The notes under the pieces were generated by a model. It was not told the DNA's origin, did not search any database, and saw nothing but the letters and a program-made list of their open reading frames with translations. From assembly GCA_009840005.1 (NCBI GenBank), contig VXOR01000103.1, positions 63,814 to 127,813 on the forward strand: 64,000 nucleotides of DNA, given 5' to 3'. Both the position numbers and the translations under genes were made by a program. Positions 49,767-58,388 of the stretch are shown piece by piece (positions within the stretch are counted from its first letter, which is position 1; the number at the start of each line of letters is the position of its first letter). This DNA is from Gemmatimonadota bacterium. Its GTDB lineage: Bacteria > Latescibacterota > UBA2968 > UBA8231.

Positions 49767-52154
49767 TTATTCAGTGTGCAGCGTTTCTATCGGATTGGTC
49801 AGCGCCGCTCGCATCGCTTGGTGCCCCACCGTCAACCCGGCGATGGCGAAAGACAAAGCGCCCGACACCAAGAACAGGCCCACGCCGACTTCCACGTGAT
49901 AGGCAAAGTCTTGCAGCCACAGGTTAGCCAACCAGTAGGCGATCGGTACGCTGAGCAGGAAGGCGATGGCAACGGGTTTGGCGAAGTCGCGTAGCAGCAT
50001 GGCAGTCAGGCCGCCGGGAGAGGCGCCGAACACCTTGCGGATGCCGATTTCCTGGGTGCGCTCTTGGGCAGCGTGTGCGGCCATGCCGAAAAGCCCTACC
50101 GAGGCGACGACGAGCGATAAAACGAGAAAGAACGTGAGGGCGCGACCTATCAACAGTTCCTCGGAATAAAGCCCGGCGGCGACCTCTCCGAGGGGTTGGC
50201 GATTGATGGGGCGGTAGGGCTTAATGGCGGCCCACTTGTCGTCGATTACCTTGAGCGCTTCTTCGAGATGCCCGGGTTGTACCTGCACGATAATGGCACC
50301 CACCCAGCCAGTGACCGGTCCCATGAGCAGGGGCTGTATCTTCCGGTGCGGGCCGTCGAAATGGAAGTCCTCAATCACGCCGACGACGCGCCAGTTTTGG
50401 CCTTTGAAGTTGTAGATCATCTTGCCCAGCGGTTCTTCCCACCCCAGCATCTGCACAGCGGCCTCGTTGATGACGATAGCTCGGTCATCGGCCGGGTCGT
50501 CGGTCAGGGTGCGTCCTTGGGCCATGCGCAAGCCCATGATTTCGACGAAGTCGCCATCCACGCCATATACTCTCATCATTACCCTCCCGGCTCCCTCTGG
50601 CTCGGCGCTGTACGTCACCTGCGAACCCCCACCCGGTAAGGTCTCAGCGAGACTCACCGCGGCGATGCGGCTGTCCTGAAGCAACTCTGTCTTAAAAACT
50701 TGGGCTTCCTCCCCGGTCATTCCGTGGTTGTGAACGACAACCACCTGTTCCGGCTCAAACCCTAGGGGGGAGTCCTCAAAGACGAGATTCTGGATGAAAT
50801 CGATTTGGTGCCATATCAACAGCGTCATGGTCATCAACGCCGCGGTAATCGTAAACTGCGCTACCACCAAGCCTTGGCGCAGACGCGCACCGCCCACGCG
50901 GCCCCTGCTCACGGCGACCGTCGGTTGAAAGCGCGCCACGACCCAAGCCGGGTACGCGCCCGCGACCAGTCCAACCCCGACCGCCAGCGCCGCAGCCCCG
51001 GCACAGGCCGGGAGCGTCCAGTCTAGAAAAGGTATCTCAAAATCGAATCCCGTAATCACGGGTACGAGCAGAATCAAGCCCTTTGTTAAGACCGCGCCCA
51101 AGACCGTCGCCGCAGTGCTCAACAGCACCGACTCGCTCAGGAGTTGGCGCACGAGTTGGCCGCGATGAGCGCCGAGGGTCTTGCGTACGCCGATCTCGTG
51201 CGTCCGCCGCCCCGCTCGTGCCGTTGCCAAGTTCACGTAGTTGACGCCGGCAATCGTCAAAATTACCACGGCTAAGATGGCGCATATCGCCAAGTACATG
51301 GGGTTGCTACTCGGGCCGAGGCTGTTGGGCACTTCCGCATCAAAGCGGATCGCTTCGAGGGGCTGTAGCATATAGGAAGAACCGGGCGGTTCGGGCATCC
51401 CCGTGATCTTCTCGGTGAAGCTGGGGATGCCTGCGGCTAGCGCAGCCGGGTCGGTACCGGGCGTTAGCTCCACGAAGGTGATGAAGGCCCTAGCGGTCCT
51501 CGTTTCCATCATGGCCCGACTCTCCTCGTACTCCGTCTCAAAGGAGAGCAGCGCCGAGAACTGGAGCAACGAGCTAGCGGGCGGCTGGCCGACGATACCA
51601 GTGACCTCGCAATCGAATTCTTCGCCGTAGCGGACGACCTGTCCGATGGGATCGCTATCGCCAAAAAGCCGACGGGCCAACGGCTCGGTCAGCACCATAG
51701 TGTAAGGGCGGGTCAGAGCCGTTTTGGGATCGCCGCGCAGGAGCGGCAAGCTGAACACATCGAAAACGCCGGCTTCCGCGGTCAGCACTTCTTCAGAGAT
51801 TGCGTCCTTGTCCCCGACTTGGAGCGAAATCAGCCTCCTCGAAGCGAAGCGAACCGCCTCCTCGACTTCGGGCAGTTGCTCTTGGAGAGTCGGTCCCAAC
51901 TCTATTGGCAAACTTTGCCCGTACCCGGTAATCACAAATTCTCCGTCATCGGCAATTTGCCAGTTTGGCCCCAGTACGCGGAATACCTGGTCTTTTTTAT
52001 TGTGGAAATCGCCAACAGAGAGCTGATAGGCGGAGAACTGGACGATCAGCAGGCACAAAGCCAAGCCAATGGCCAAGCCGAAGATGTTGATCGCCGCGTA
52101 CCCGCGCTCTCGCCACAAGAGGCGAAGCGCCGTCGTCAGATAGTTGCCCAGCAT
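49767..52154 (-). CDS. MacB/FtsX-type ABC transporter permease
   Basis: 795 residues from ATG 52154 (MLGNYLTTALRLLWRERGYAAINIFGL), chosen because the paralogue at 48336 starts identically and AAGGA precedes it; the longer frame is not supported. Double FtsX permease with cores RTHEIGVRKTLGAHRGQLVRQLL and TQEIGIRKVFGASPGGLTAML and the C-terminal TNPIETLHTE. It is the first permease after the sigma-54-driven adaptor and ATPase genes and probably forms the tripartite pump with them. Confidence 0.9.
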   Translation of the reverse strand: MLGNYLTTALRLLWRERGYAAINIFGLAIGLALCLLIVQFSAYQLSVGDFHNKKDQVFRVLGPNWQIADDGEFVITGYGQSLPIELGPTLQEQLPEVEEAVRFASRRLISLQVGDKDAISEEVLTAEAGVFDVFSLPLLRGDPKTALTRPYTMVLTEPLARRLFGDSDPIGQVVRYGEEFDCEVTGIVGQPPASSLLQFSALLSFETEYEESRAMMETRTARAFITFVELTPGTDPAALAAGIPSFTEKITGMPEPPGSSYMLQPLEAIRFDAEVPNSLGPSSNPMYLAICAILAVVILTIAGVNYVNLATARAGRRTHEIGVRKTLGAHRGQLVRQLLSESVLLSTAATVLGAVLTKGLILLVPVITGFDFEIPFLDWTLPACAGAAALAVGVGLVAGAYPAWVVARFQPTVAVSRGRVGGARLRQGLVVAQFTITAALMTMTLLIWHQIDFIQNLVFEDSPLGFEPEQVVVVHNHGMTGEEAQVFKTELLQDSRIAAVSLAETLPGGGSQVTYSAEPEGAGRVMMRVYGVDGDFVEIMGLRMAQGRTLTDDPADDRAIVINEAAVQMLGWEEPLGKMIYNFKGQNWRVVGVIEDFHFDGPHRKIQPLLMGPVTGWVGAIIVQVQPGHLEEALKVIDDKWAAIKPYRPINRQPLGEVAAGLYSEELLIGRALTFFLVLSLVVASVGLFGMAAHAAQERTQEIGIRKVFGASPGGLTAMLLRDFAKPVAIAFLLSVPIAYWLANLWLQDFAYHVEVGVGLFLVSGALSFAIAGLTVGHQAMRAALTNPIETLHTE

Positions 52155-52272
52155 GATAGTTCCTTTCGTCTCGTAGTGCGCAGCATTATCCGCAGATGGC
52201 GCAGATGGGGGTCCTCTAGGGGCTCCACCATCCCGCATCTGTGTTCATCTGCGTTCATCTGCGGATAAATAG

Positions 52273-53001
52273 TTACGACGCTTCCTGATCCCGCTCGATG
52301 TTCTCGCTCACGATCCTGCCGTCAAACAGGTGGATGATCCGGTGTGCAAAGTCGGCGTAAGCCGGCGAGTGCGTCACCATCACCACGGTCGTGCCATTCC
52401 GGTTCATCTCGGTGAGCATCTCCATGACCTCGTCGCCGTGACGCGAGTCGAGATTGCCGGTCGGCTCATCCGCCAGCACCAGCTTCGGCTCCGCGACCAA
52501 GGCCCGCGCCACAGCCACGCGCTGCTGCTGGCCGCCGGAAAGCTGGAGCGGAAAGTGCTTCTCGCGGTGGGTGATCTGCATGTGGTCGAGGATCGACCGC
52601 ACCCGCTGCTTGCGCTCCGCAGCCGGCATACCCATGTAGAGCAGGGGCAACTCGACGTTCTCGTGCACCGTCAATTCGTTGATCAGATTGAACGACTGAA
52701 AGACAAAGCCAATCGTCCCCTTGCGCAGATTCGCCCGCAGGCGCTCCGAGTAAGTCGCTACCTCCTCGTCCAACAGCCAGTACTCCCCCTCAGTCGGATT
52801 GTCGAGCAAGCCGAGCAAATTGAGCAGCGTTGACTTGCCGCAGCCCGACGGCCCCATGATGGCGGCAAATTCGCCTTCGGCGATTTCGAGGTTCACGTTG
52901 TCCAAGGCGGTCGTCTCCACCTCCTCGGTCGTGTACAGCTTGCGCAGCCCGACGGTGCGGATCACAGGCGCGCGGCCTTTTTCAGATGCGTGTTCGGTCA
53001 T
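52273..53001 (-). CDS. LolD/MacB-like ABC transporter ATPase
   Basis: 242 residues. Walker [11 protein letters not shown]-loop [12 protein letters not shown], signature LSGGQQQR, Walker [16 protein letters not shown] and switch HSPAYAD are all present. It is between the adaptor gene and the permease at 49767-52154, the usual order adaptor-ATPase-permease. It is a different sequence from the ATPase at 45290, so the locus carries two ATPases. Confidence 0.92.
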   Translation of the reverse strand: MTEHASEKGRAPVIRTVGLRKLYTTEEVETTALDNVNLEIAEGEFAAIMGPSGCGKSTLLNLLGLLDNPTEGEYWLLDEEVATYSERLRANLRKGTIGFVFQSFNLINELTVHENVELPLLYMGMPAAERKQRVRSILDHMQITHREKHFPLQLSGGQQQRVAVARALVAEPKLVLADEPTGNLDSRHGDEVMEMLTEMNRNGTTVVMVTHSPAYADFAHRIIHLFDGRIVSENIERDQEAS

Positions 53002-53029
53002 GATTTTCGCTCCTTGTTAAGCTGTCCGA

Positions 53030-53151
53030 GGGCGTCCACGAGGGACGCCCCTACATTGTTTGTGGACGGTTGAATGGGCCATGTAGGGGCAACCCTCGTG
53101 GTTGCCCGCTTGTGGTTGCTCACTAGGGCGCCCACGAGGGACGCCCCTACA
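53030..53151. repeat. Three copies of a 26-bp palindromic intergenic repeat
   Basis: Units at 53030-53055 and 53126-53151 (GGGCGTCC-ACGAGG-GACGCCCCTACA type) and an inverted unit at 53082-53107. Each is a near palindrome around CACGAGGG. Similar short repeats occur in many copies in several bacterial genomes. They lie between the adaptor and the ATPase gene and could form hairpins in the operon mRNA. Confidence 0.65.
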
Positions 53152-53161
53152 ATCGGCGTTG

Positions 53162-54508
53162 CTAGCGCAACACCAACACGTCCATGTCTTCGCCAAAAGT
53201 CTCATAGCTCGAAGTAATCACCTGCTCTCCCGGCTCAAGCCCCTCCAGCACTTCGTACACCCGGGGATTCTGGCGGCCTAGGGCGATAGAGCGCCGCGTG
53301 GCTCGGTCGCCAGCAGCGTCGAGCACATAGGCCCAGTGGCCCCCGGTCGCCTGATAGAATCCGCCCCGCGCCACTTGCACTGCTTCATCCAGATCGCCCA
53401 ACTCCAAGCGGATGTGCAGGGTCTGGCCGCGCCGGATGCCCTCGGGCTCTTCTCCCTCAAACACCAGATCGACCTCAAAGCGGCCTTCCCTTACCTCTGG
53501 ATAGACCCTGCGGATCACTAAGCTGTACGACTCGTCGTCGCTGTCGAACTGGCCGCGCTGCCCCCGACCCACGCGGCCGATGTAGTGCTCGTCAATGGCG
53601 GCGCGCACCTTGAAGCCGTCGATCATGTCGATCTGGCCCAAGCGCACACCCGTCCCCTTGCTCTCGCCGACCTCTGCTTTCAGCATGGTTAGCTGCCCGG
53701 CTACGGGGGCCCGCACCGTCAGGTTGTCGAGCCGGCCGCGGACGATTTCCAAGTTGCGTTCCATGCGCTCCACAGCCGAGATGAGCTGTACCACCTTGCT
53801 CGTCGCCAGCAGCGAGTCCTGGGTCTGGGTCTCCCGCGTCAGGGCCATGCGGCGGACGCTGTACTGGTACTCGTCGCGCAGCCGCTCGTACTCCTGCCGC
53901 GATAGGATGGCCGTCAAATCTTCCGCCGACAGGCTCTCGTAGCGCTCGAAGTTGCGCTTGTTAATGGCTAGCTGGTACTCGATCTCCATCAGTGATTTCC
54001 GCGAGCGCAGCAGGTCCTGCTCCATAGTCAGCCGACCATTGCGCAACGCTTCCCGGCTGCGCTCGAGGTCGGCTTCCTGTTGCAGGACGGTCAGTTCCAG
54101 ATCGGGATTGGCAAGGCGCAGCAGTGGATCGCCCTCGGCCACGGAGGCACCCTCTTCGACGAACACCTGCTCCACTTGGCCGCGCTCTAGGGCGTCGAGG
54201 TACACGGTGTGCAGCGGCAGCACGGTGCCGCGCACGGGGATGTACTCCTGAAAAGGGCCGAGCGCGACCGTCGAGATCGTCAGCCGGTCGCGCTCCACAT
54301 TCAGCTTGCGCACCCCAAAATCCGCGAGCAGGGCGTATCCGAATAGCCCGACCAACAGCAAAGCAGCCGCGCCTACCCCGATGCGCTTGGGCGTGAACCG
54401 AGGTTTCTCGATTTTGCGGTCCATGCCAACGCCGCCGCCGAGGCGGGTGCTGCCGGGGGTAGGCTCGGGAGTGGGATCTTTGGGAAAGACTTGGATGTTT
54501 GTGGACAT
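53162..54508 (-). CDS. HlyD-type periplasmic adaptor (membrane fusion protein)
   Basis: 448 residues from ATG 54508 with AAGGAG upstream; the frame extends further but would run over the promoter. One N-terminal membrane helix (about residues 43-65: IGVGAAALLLVGLFGYALL). Then the lipoyl-like half VFVEEGASVAEGDPLLRLAN, a helical hairpin (~115-260, long coiled coil), the second lipoyl half VRAPVAGQLTMLKAEVGE and a beta-barrel region (VEVDLVFEGEEPEGIRRGQTLHIRLEL). This is the RND/MacA-type adaptor that links the ABC permease to an outer-membrane channel. First gene of the sigma-54-driven operon. Confidence 0.88.
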   Translation of the reverse strand: MSTNIQVFPKDPTPEPTPGSTRLGGGVGMDRKIEKPRFTPKRIGVGAAALLLVGLFGYALLADFGVRKLNVERDRLTISTVALGPFQEYIPVRGTVLPLHTVYLDALERGQVEQVFVEEGASVAEGDPLLRLANPDLELTVLQQEADLERSREALRNGRLTMEQDLLRSRKSLMEIEYQLAINKRNFERYESLSAEDLTAILSRQEYERLRDEYQYSVRRMALTRETQTQDSLLATSKVVQLISAVERMERNLEIVRGRLDNLTVRAPVAGQLTMLKAEVGESKGTGVRLGQIDMIDGFKVRAAIDEHYIGRVGRGQRGQFDSDDESYSLVIRRVYPEVREGRFEVDLVFEGEEPEGIRRGQTLHIRLELGDLDEAVQVARGGFYQATGGHWAYVLDAAGDRATRRSIALGRQNPRVYEVLEGLEPGEQVITSSYETFGEDMDVLVLR

Positions 54509-54559
54509 GGCTACTTGCTCCTTGTCTCGTCGTAATTCGCGACTCACATCTCTGGAATA

Positions 54560-54574
54560 GCAAGACGTATGCCA
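54560..54574 (-). promoter_or_regulatory. Sigma-54 promoter of the adaptor-ABC operon
   Basis: On the minus strand the sequence is TGGCATACGTCTTGC. It fits the consensus TGGCAC-N5-TTGC with one mismatch and the exact GG-N10-GC spacing. It lies 52 bases upstream of the adaptor start. The NtrC-type activator needed for such a promoter is encoded divergently at 55584. The 315-base gap (54509-54823) holds this promoter, the two sites below and the TA promoter. Confidence 0.7.
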
Positions 54575-54640
54575 TATTATATAGACCACTAAAAAACAAT
54601 GAGATACATTGAATCACCCTCCTGACAGGCCCGTCGCTAC

Positions 54641-54678
54641 TGTCCGCTGGCGATACACCCGGTGTCCGCTGGCGTACA
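54641..54678. promoter_or_regulatory. Two tandem enhancer-like sites for the NtrC-type regulator
   Basis: Site 1 (54641-54657) TGTCCGCTGGCGATACA and site 2 (54663-54678) TGTCCGCTGGCGTACA. Each is an imperfect palindrome, TGT-CGC-GCG-ACA. They lie 67-118 bases upstream of the sigma-54 promoter, the usual place of activator sites. A third copy precedes the regulator gene. Confidence 0.5.
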
Positions 54679-54758
54679 CTGGCAGCGTTCATTTGCGCTC
54701 CATTGGTTTCACCCAATTCTAGCTCCTGAACGGGCGCAGCATCCGTGATTTATCTAGT

Positions 54759-54787
54759 TTGACTTTAGGGTGCGGACTGGTTATAAG
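54759..54787 (+). promoter_or_regulatory. Sigma-70-like promoter of the Phd/FitB TA pair
   Basis: TTGACT (54759-54764), a 17-base spacer and TATAAG (54782-54787). A short GACT/AGTC dyad surrounds the -10 box and may be the antitoxin site. Confidence 0.45.
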
Positions 54788-54823
54788 TCTAGTCAGAACA
54801 GACCACAAACATTGGGAGGATAT

Positions 54824-55084
54824 ATGAGCAAAACATGGCAGGTCCAAGATGCGAAGGCGCGGTTCAGCGAACTCCTCGAAACAAGCCTTGCCGAAGGGCC
54901 GCAAATCGTGACCAAACGAGGAGTGGAGGCGGCTGTTTTGGTCCCCATTGATCAGTGGCGGCGATTAGAGCAGATGACCAAGCCCGACCTCAAGGAACTG
55001 CTACTCGCACCCGAAGCGCGAACCGATGCCCTGACGCCGCCGCGAGCGCAACGCCGTCACCGCAAGTCGCTAAACCTCGAGTAG
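54824..55084 (+). CDS. Phd/YefM-type antitoxin
   Basis: 86 residues from ATG 54824 with GGGAGG upstream; the longer frame has no site. WQVQDAKARFSELLETSLAEGPQIVTKRGVEAAVLVPIDQWRRLE is the complete Phd/YefM DNA-binding fold. The C-terminal tail, rich in Arg and Pro, binds the toxin. The FitB-like toxin gene begins 4 bases after its stop. Confidence 0.85.
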   Translation: MSKTWQVQDAKARFSELLETSLAEGPQIVTKRGVEAAVLVPIDQWRRLEQMTKPDLKELLLAPEARTDALTPPRAQRRHRKSLNLE

Positions 55085-55088
55085 TAGG

Positions 55089-55526
55089 ATGTATCTTCTC
55101 GATACCAATGTCGTTTCAGAACTGCGCCGCCCCAAGCCTCAGCCAAGTGTCCTGACTTGGCTAGCGGGCGTAGCCAGCGAACAGCTTTTCCTTTCTGCGG
55201 TGACTGTAGGCGAAATCCAAGCCGGCATTGAGATTACCCGCGAGCAGGATCCCGCCAAGGCGGCCGAACTGGAAGTTTGGCTCGGCCGGGTGCTCGCCTC
55301 CTACAACCTATTGTCGGTGGACGCGGCGGCCTTTCGCGTGTGGGCCCGACTCAAGCACCGGCAATCGGACACCTTGATGGAAGATGCCTTGATCGCGGCG
55401 ACCGCCGTGGTTCACCGACTGATCGTCGTGACCCGCAACATCGACGATTTTGCCCAACTTGGGGTGGAAACATTGGATCCATTTGATTCGCCATCACCGA
55501 TAAAGAAAAAAGATGAGCCCAATTGA
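55089..55526 (+). CDS. PIN-domain toxin, FitB/VapC-like
   Basis: 145 residues. The metal-binding acidic residues of the PIN nuclease are in YLLDTNVVSEL (Asp), LSAVTVGEIQAGIE (Glu), DTLMEDALIAATAV (Asp) and VTRNIDDF (Asp). Such toxins cleave tRNA or other RNA. It forms a pair with the Phd-type antitoxin. The pair lies between the enhancer-like sites of a divergent regulatory region. Confidence 0.88.
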   Translation: MYLLDTNVVSELRRPKPQPSVLTWLAGVASEQLFLSAVTVGEIQAGIEITREQDPAKAAELEVWLGRVLASYNLLSVDAAAFRVWARLKHRQSDTLMEDALIAATAVVHRLIVVTRNIDDFAQLGVETLDPFDSPSPIKKKDEPN

Positions 55527-55550
55527 CCCCTTGCCCAGCCCCTACGCCAC

Positions 55551-55567
55551 CGTCCGCTGACGATACA
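55551..55567. promoter_or_regulatory. Third enhancer-like site, upstream of the regulator gene
   Basis: CGTCCGCTGACGATACA, 15 of 17 bases as in site 1 (54641-54657). It is 16 bases before the regulator start, so it may serve autoregulation. It also forms, with site 1, a pair of 24-bp imperfect direct repeats (21 of 24) around the TA pair. Confidence 0.45.
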
Positions 55568-55583
55568 CCAAGGAGCATATCCC

Positions 55584-56960
55584 ATGTCTGCTGAAGCCGC
55601 TCGCATTCTCGTCGTGGACGACAATCAAGACGTGCTCGTCGCCGCCCGCTTGCTCCTCAAGCAGCAGGGCTACCAAGTCCGCACCGAGACCGATCCCCAA
55701 GCCATTCCGAGTGCCCTCAAACAGGAGTCGCCGGCCGTCGTCCTCCTCGACATGAACTTCACGCAGGAGGCAACCAGCGGCCGGGAGGGCTTCTACTGGC
55801 TCCAGCAAATCGGCGAGCTGGACCCGACCGCGGTCGTCTTGCTGATCACCGCATACGGCGACGTCGAGATGGCCGTGCGCGCCGTCAAGGAGGGGGCCGT
55901 CGATTTTGTGCTCAAACCCTGGCAGAATGAAAAGCTGCTCGCTACGGTGTCCGCGGCCGTGGAATTGCACCGCTCGCGCCGGGAAACCGATCACCTCCGC
56001 TCGCGCCAGCAGCGGCTGTCCGCCGACCTCGACCAACCCTTTGGCGACCTCATCGGCGAGGCTCCGGTCTTACAGGAGGTCTTTCAAACAATGGCCAAAG
56101 TGGCCGCCACCGACGCCAGCGTCCTCATCCTCGGCGAGAACGGCACGGGCAAGGAACTCGTGGCGCGCGAAATTCACCGCCGCTCGGGGCGCGCCGACGA
56201 GGTTTTCATCTCCGTCGATATGGGTTCCCTGAGCGAGACCCTGTTCGAGAGCGAACTCTTCGGCCACGTCAAAGGCGCCTTCACCGACGCTCGCAGCGAC
56301 CGCGCCGGCCGCTTTGAAATCGCCTCCGGGGGCACCCTGTTCCTCGACGAGATCGGCAACCTGCCCCTGTCCTTGCAGGTCAAGCTGCTCGCGGCTCTGC
56401 AAAACCAGCAGGTAGTTCGCGTCGGTGCCAACCAGCCCGTGTCCGTAGATGTGCGTCTCATCTGCGCCACCAACCAGCCCATCCACGAAATGGCCACGGC
56501 CGGCACCTTCCGCCAGGACCTGCTCTACCGCATCAACACCGTGGAAATCCCCCTGCCCCCCCTGCGCGAGCGTCCCGAGGACATCGCGCTGTTGGCCCGT
56601 CACTTCCTCGACCTGTACCGGACCAAGTACCGCAAGGCGTTGACCGGCCTGACCGCCGAGGCGCTCGCCCATTTGCGCGCGTACGCTTGGCCGGGTAATG
56701 TGCGGGAATTGCAGCACGCAGTGGAGCGCGCCGTCATTATGAGCGAAGGAAACCGACTAGCCGCAGACGATTTTCCCTTGACCGCGGCCCCGTCGCCCGA
56801 GGAGTCCGTTGCCTTTGACAGTTACAACCTCGAAGACGTCGAGCGCGAGGTCATCGCCCGGGTGCTGCGCAAGCACCAAGGCAACGTCAGCCAAACCGCG
56901 CGGGAACTCGGCTTGACCCGCACGGCCCTCTATCGCCGCATGGAGAAGTATGGCCTTTAA
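55584..56960 (+). CDS. Sigma-54-dependent response regulator, NtrC family
   Basis: 458 residues from ATG 55584 with AGGAG (55571-55575). Receiver domain ~8-125 with phospho-acceptor Asp in VVLLDMNF and Lys in FVLKPWQ. AAA+ domain ~150-390: Walker A GENGTGKE, the sigma-54 loop GAFTDA (the canonical form is GAFTGA), Walker B GGTLFLDEIGNL, sensor VRLICATN and the Arg finger region FRQDLLYRI. C-terminal Fis-type HTH in NVSQTARELGLTRTALYRRMEKYGL. It likely activates the sigma-54 promoter at 54560 from the sites nearby. The kinase gene overlaps its end by 11 bases. Confidence 0.9.
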   Translation: MSAEAARILVVDDNQDVLVAARLLLKQQGYQVRTETDPQAIPSALKQESPAVVLLDMNFTQEATSGREGFYWLQQIGELDPTAVVLLITAYGDVEMAVRAVKEGAVDFVLKPWQNEKLLATVSAAVELHRSRRETDHLRSRQQRLSADLDQPFGDLIGEAPVLQEVFQTMAKVAATDASVLILGENGTGKELVAREIHRRSGRADEVFISVDMGSLSETLFESELFGHVKGAFTDARSDRAGRFEIASGGTLFLDEIGNLPLSLQVKLLAALQNQQVVRVGANQPVSVDVRLICATNQPIHEMATAGTFRQDLLYRINTVEIPLPPLRERPEDIALLARHFLDLYRTKYRKALTGLTAEALAHLRAYAWPGNVRELQHAVERAVIMSEGNRLAADDFPLTAAPSPEESVAFDSYNLEDVEREVIARVLRKHQGNVSQTARELGLTRTALYRRMEKYGL

Positions 56961-58302
56961 GGGCGTTCTGCATCGCTTGGCGCAAGGAGCACGCGCCTTC
57001 CGCACGCGGATTGTGCTGCGCGTCGCCTTCCTCGGTGCCACCTTGTGGCTGCTGTTCTACGTCATAGCAAAAGGAACCTATCATCTGGCCGTCCCCATCG
57101 TCGTCGGCTTCTTCCTGCTCTACCAAATCTACGCCCTCATTTACTACGTCGAGCGCGCCAACCGCGACCTGACGCGCTTTTTGAACGCCATCCGCTACGC
57201 CGACTTCTCGCAGACCTTTGTCACCGGCGGCCTCGGCTCCTCTTTCGACGAACTCAAGACCGCGTTCAACGAAGTCCTCGACGCCTTTCGCCAAGCGCGG
57301 GCCGAAAAGGAAGAACAAGCGCGCTACCTGCAAACCGTGGTGCAGCACATTGGCGTCGGCTTGATCGTCTTCGACAACGCTGGCGAGGTGTCGCTGATCA
57401 ACAACGCGGCCACGCGCCTGTTGGGGGTGCCCCGCTTGGGCCACATCGCCGATCTCAACCGCGTCACCCCCATCCTAACCACCACCCTGCAAAGCCTCGG
57501 ACCCGGGGGCCGCGACCTAGTGAGTTTGGAAGAGGTCCGACTCGCCCTGCACGCCTCGGTATTCCAGATAGGCGACCGCAAGCAGACCCTAGTAGCCCTC
57601 CACGACATTGGCCCCGACCTCGACGAAAAGGAAATGGAGGCTTGGCAAAACCTGATCCGCGTGCTCACCCACGAGATCATGAATTCCATCACCCCCATCG
57701 CTTCGCTGGCCGCCACCGCGGACGGAATGCTAAAAGACGACGCCCCCGATAGCGAGACCACCGAAGACATCCGCACTGCGGTGAGCACCATCCAGCGCCG
57801 CAGCGAGGGCCTGCTGCATTTTGTCGAAGCCTACCGCGACCTCACCCGCGTACCAGCGCCGTCCTTTGAGATCGTCTCGATAGCCGAGTTGTTCGTCCGA
57901 GTGGAGCAACTAATGCGGCCCCAATTCGCCGAATCCGCAGTCGAATTGCACACCGAGGTCAATCCCCCCAGTCTCGAATTGACCGCCGACCCCGAGCAAG
58001 TCGAGCAGATCCTCATCAACCTACTGAGAAACGCCCGCGAAGCCGCTGCCGGCCGCGCTGGAGCTCGCGTTGACTTGACCGCTCATCTGGCGCACGACAA
58101 GGTGGTCGTCGAGGTCGCGGACAATGGGCCGGGCATCGTCGAAGAAGCGCTCGGCAAGGTGTTCATCCCCTTTTTCACGACCAAGCCGGACGGCTCCGGC
58201 ATTGGGCTGAGCCTGTGCCGCCAGATCATGCGGCTCCACCGGGGGTCCATCTCCGCCCGCTCGGAACCGGGGGTGCGGACGGTGTTTGCGTTGCGGTTTT
58301 GA
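56950..58302 (+). CDS. Membrane sensor histidine kinase, NtrY-like partner of the regulator
   Basis: 450 residues. Two membrane helices (about 20-65: IVLRVAFLGATLWLLFYVIA and LAVPIVVGFFLLYQIYALIYY) with almost no periplasmic loop, a PAS-like segment (~120-200), H-box LTHEIMNSITPIASLA with the phospho-His (about residue 241), and the ATPase domain with N-box LLRNAREAAAG, G1 VADNGPGIVEE, F-box FIPFFTTKPDG and G2 GSGIGLSLC. The short loop suggests sensing within or at the membrane. It phosphorylates the regulator encoded just upstream. Confidence 0.9.
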   Translation: MAFKGVLHRLAQGARAFRTRIVLRVAFLGATLWLLFYVIAKGTYHLAVPIVVGFFLLYQIYALIYYVERANRDLTRFLNAIRYADFSQTFVTGGLGSSFDELKTAFNEVLDAFRQARAEKEEQARYLQTVVQHIGVGLIVFDNAGEVSLINNAATRLLGVPRLGHIADLNRVTPILTTTLQSLGPGGRDLVSLEEVRLALHASVFQIGDRKQTLVALHDIGPDLDEKEMEAWQNLIRVLTHEIMNSITPIASLAATADGMLKDDAPDSETTEDIRTAVSTIQRRSEGLLHFVEAYRDLTRVPAPSFEIVSIAELFVRVEQLMRPQFAESAVELHTEVNPPSLELTADPEQVEQILINLLRNAREAAAGRAGARVDLTAHLAHDKVVVEVADNGPGIVEEALGKVFIPFFTTKPDGSGIGLSLCRQIMRLHRGSISARSEPGVRTVFALRF

Positions 58303-58388
58303 GGGGGTTAGCGAGTGCGGTCGTAGAGCATTCGTAGTTCTGCTTTGCTGCGAATTGGCCGTTTGGATTATGTGGGCGAGGATACTTC

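Noticed and set aside
53030..53151. Palindromes read as CRISPR repeats
   Set aside because: Only three units in mixed orientation with unequal spacing and no cas genes nearby.
54661..54700. A second sigma-54 promoter (GGCAG ... TTTGC) on the plus strand
   Set aside because: The GG to GC distance is 12 instead of 10 bases.
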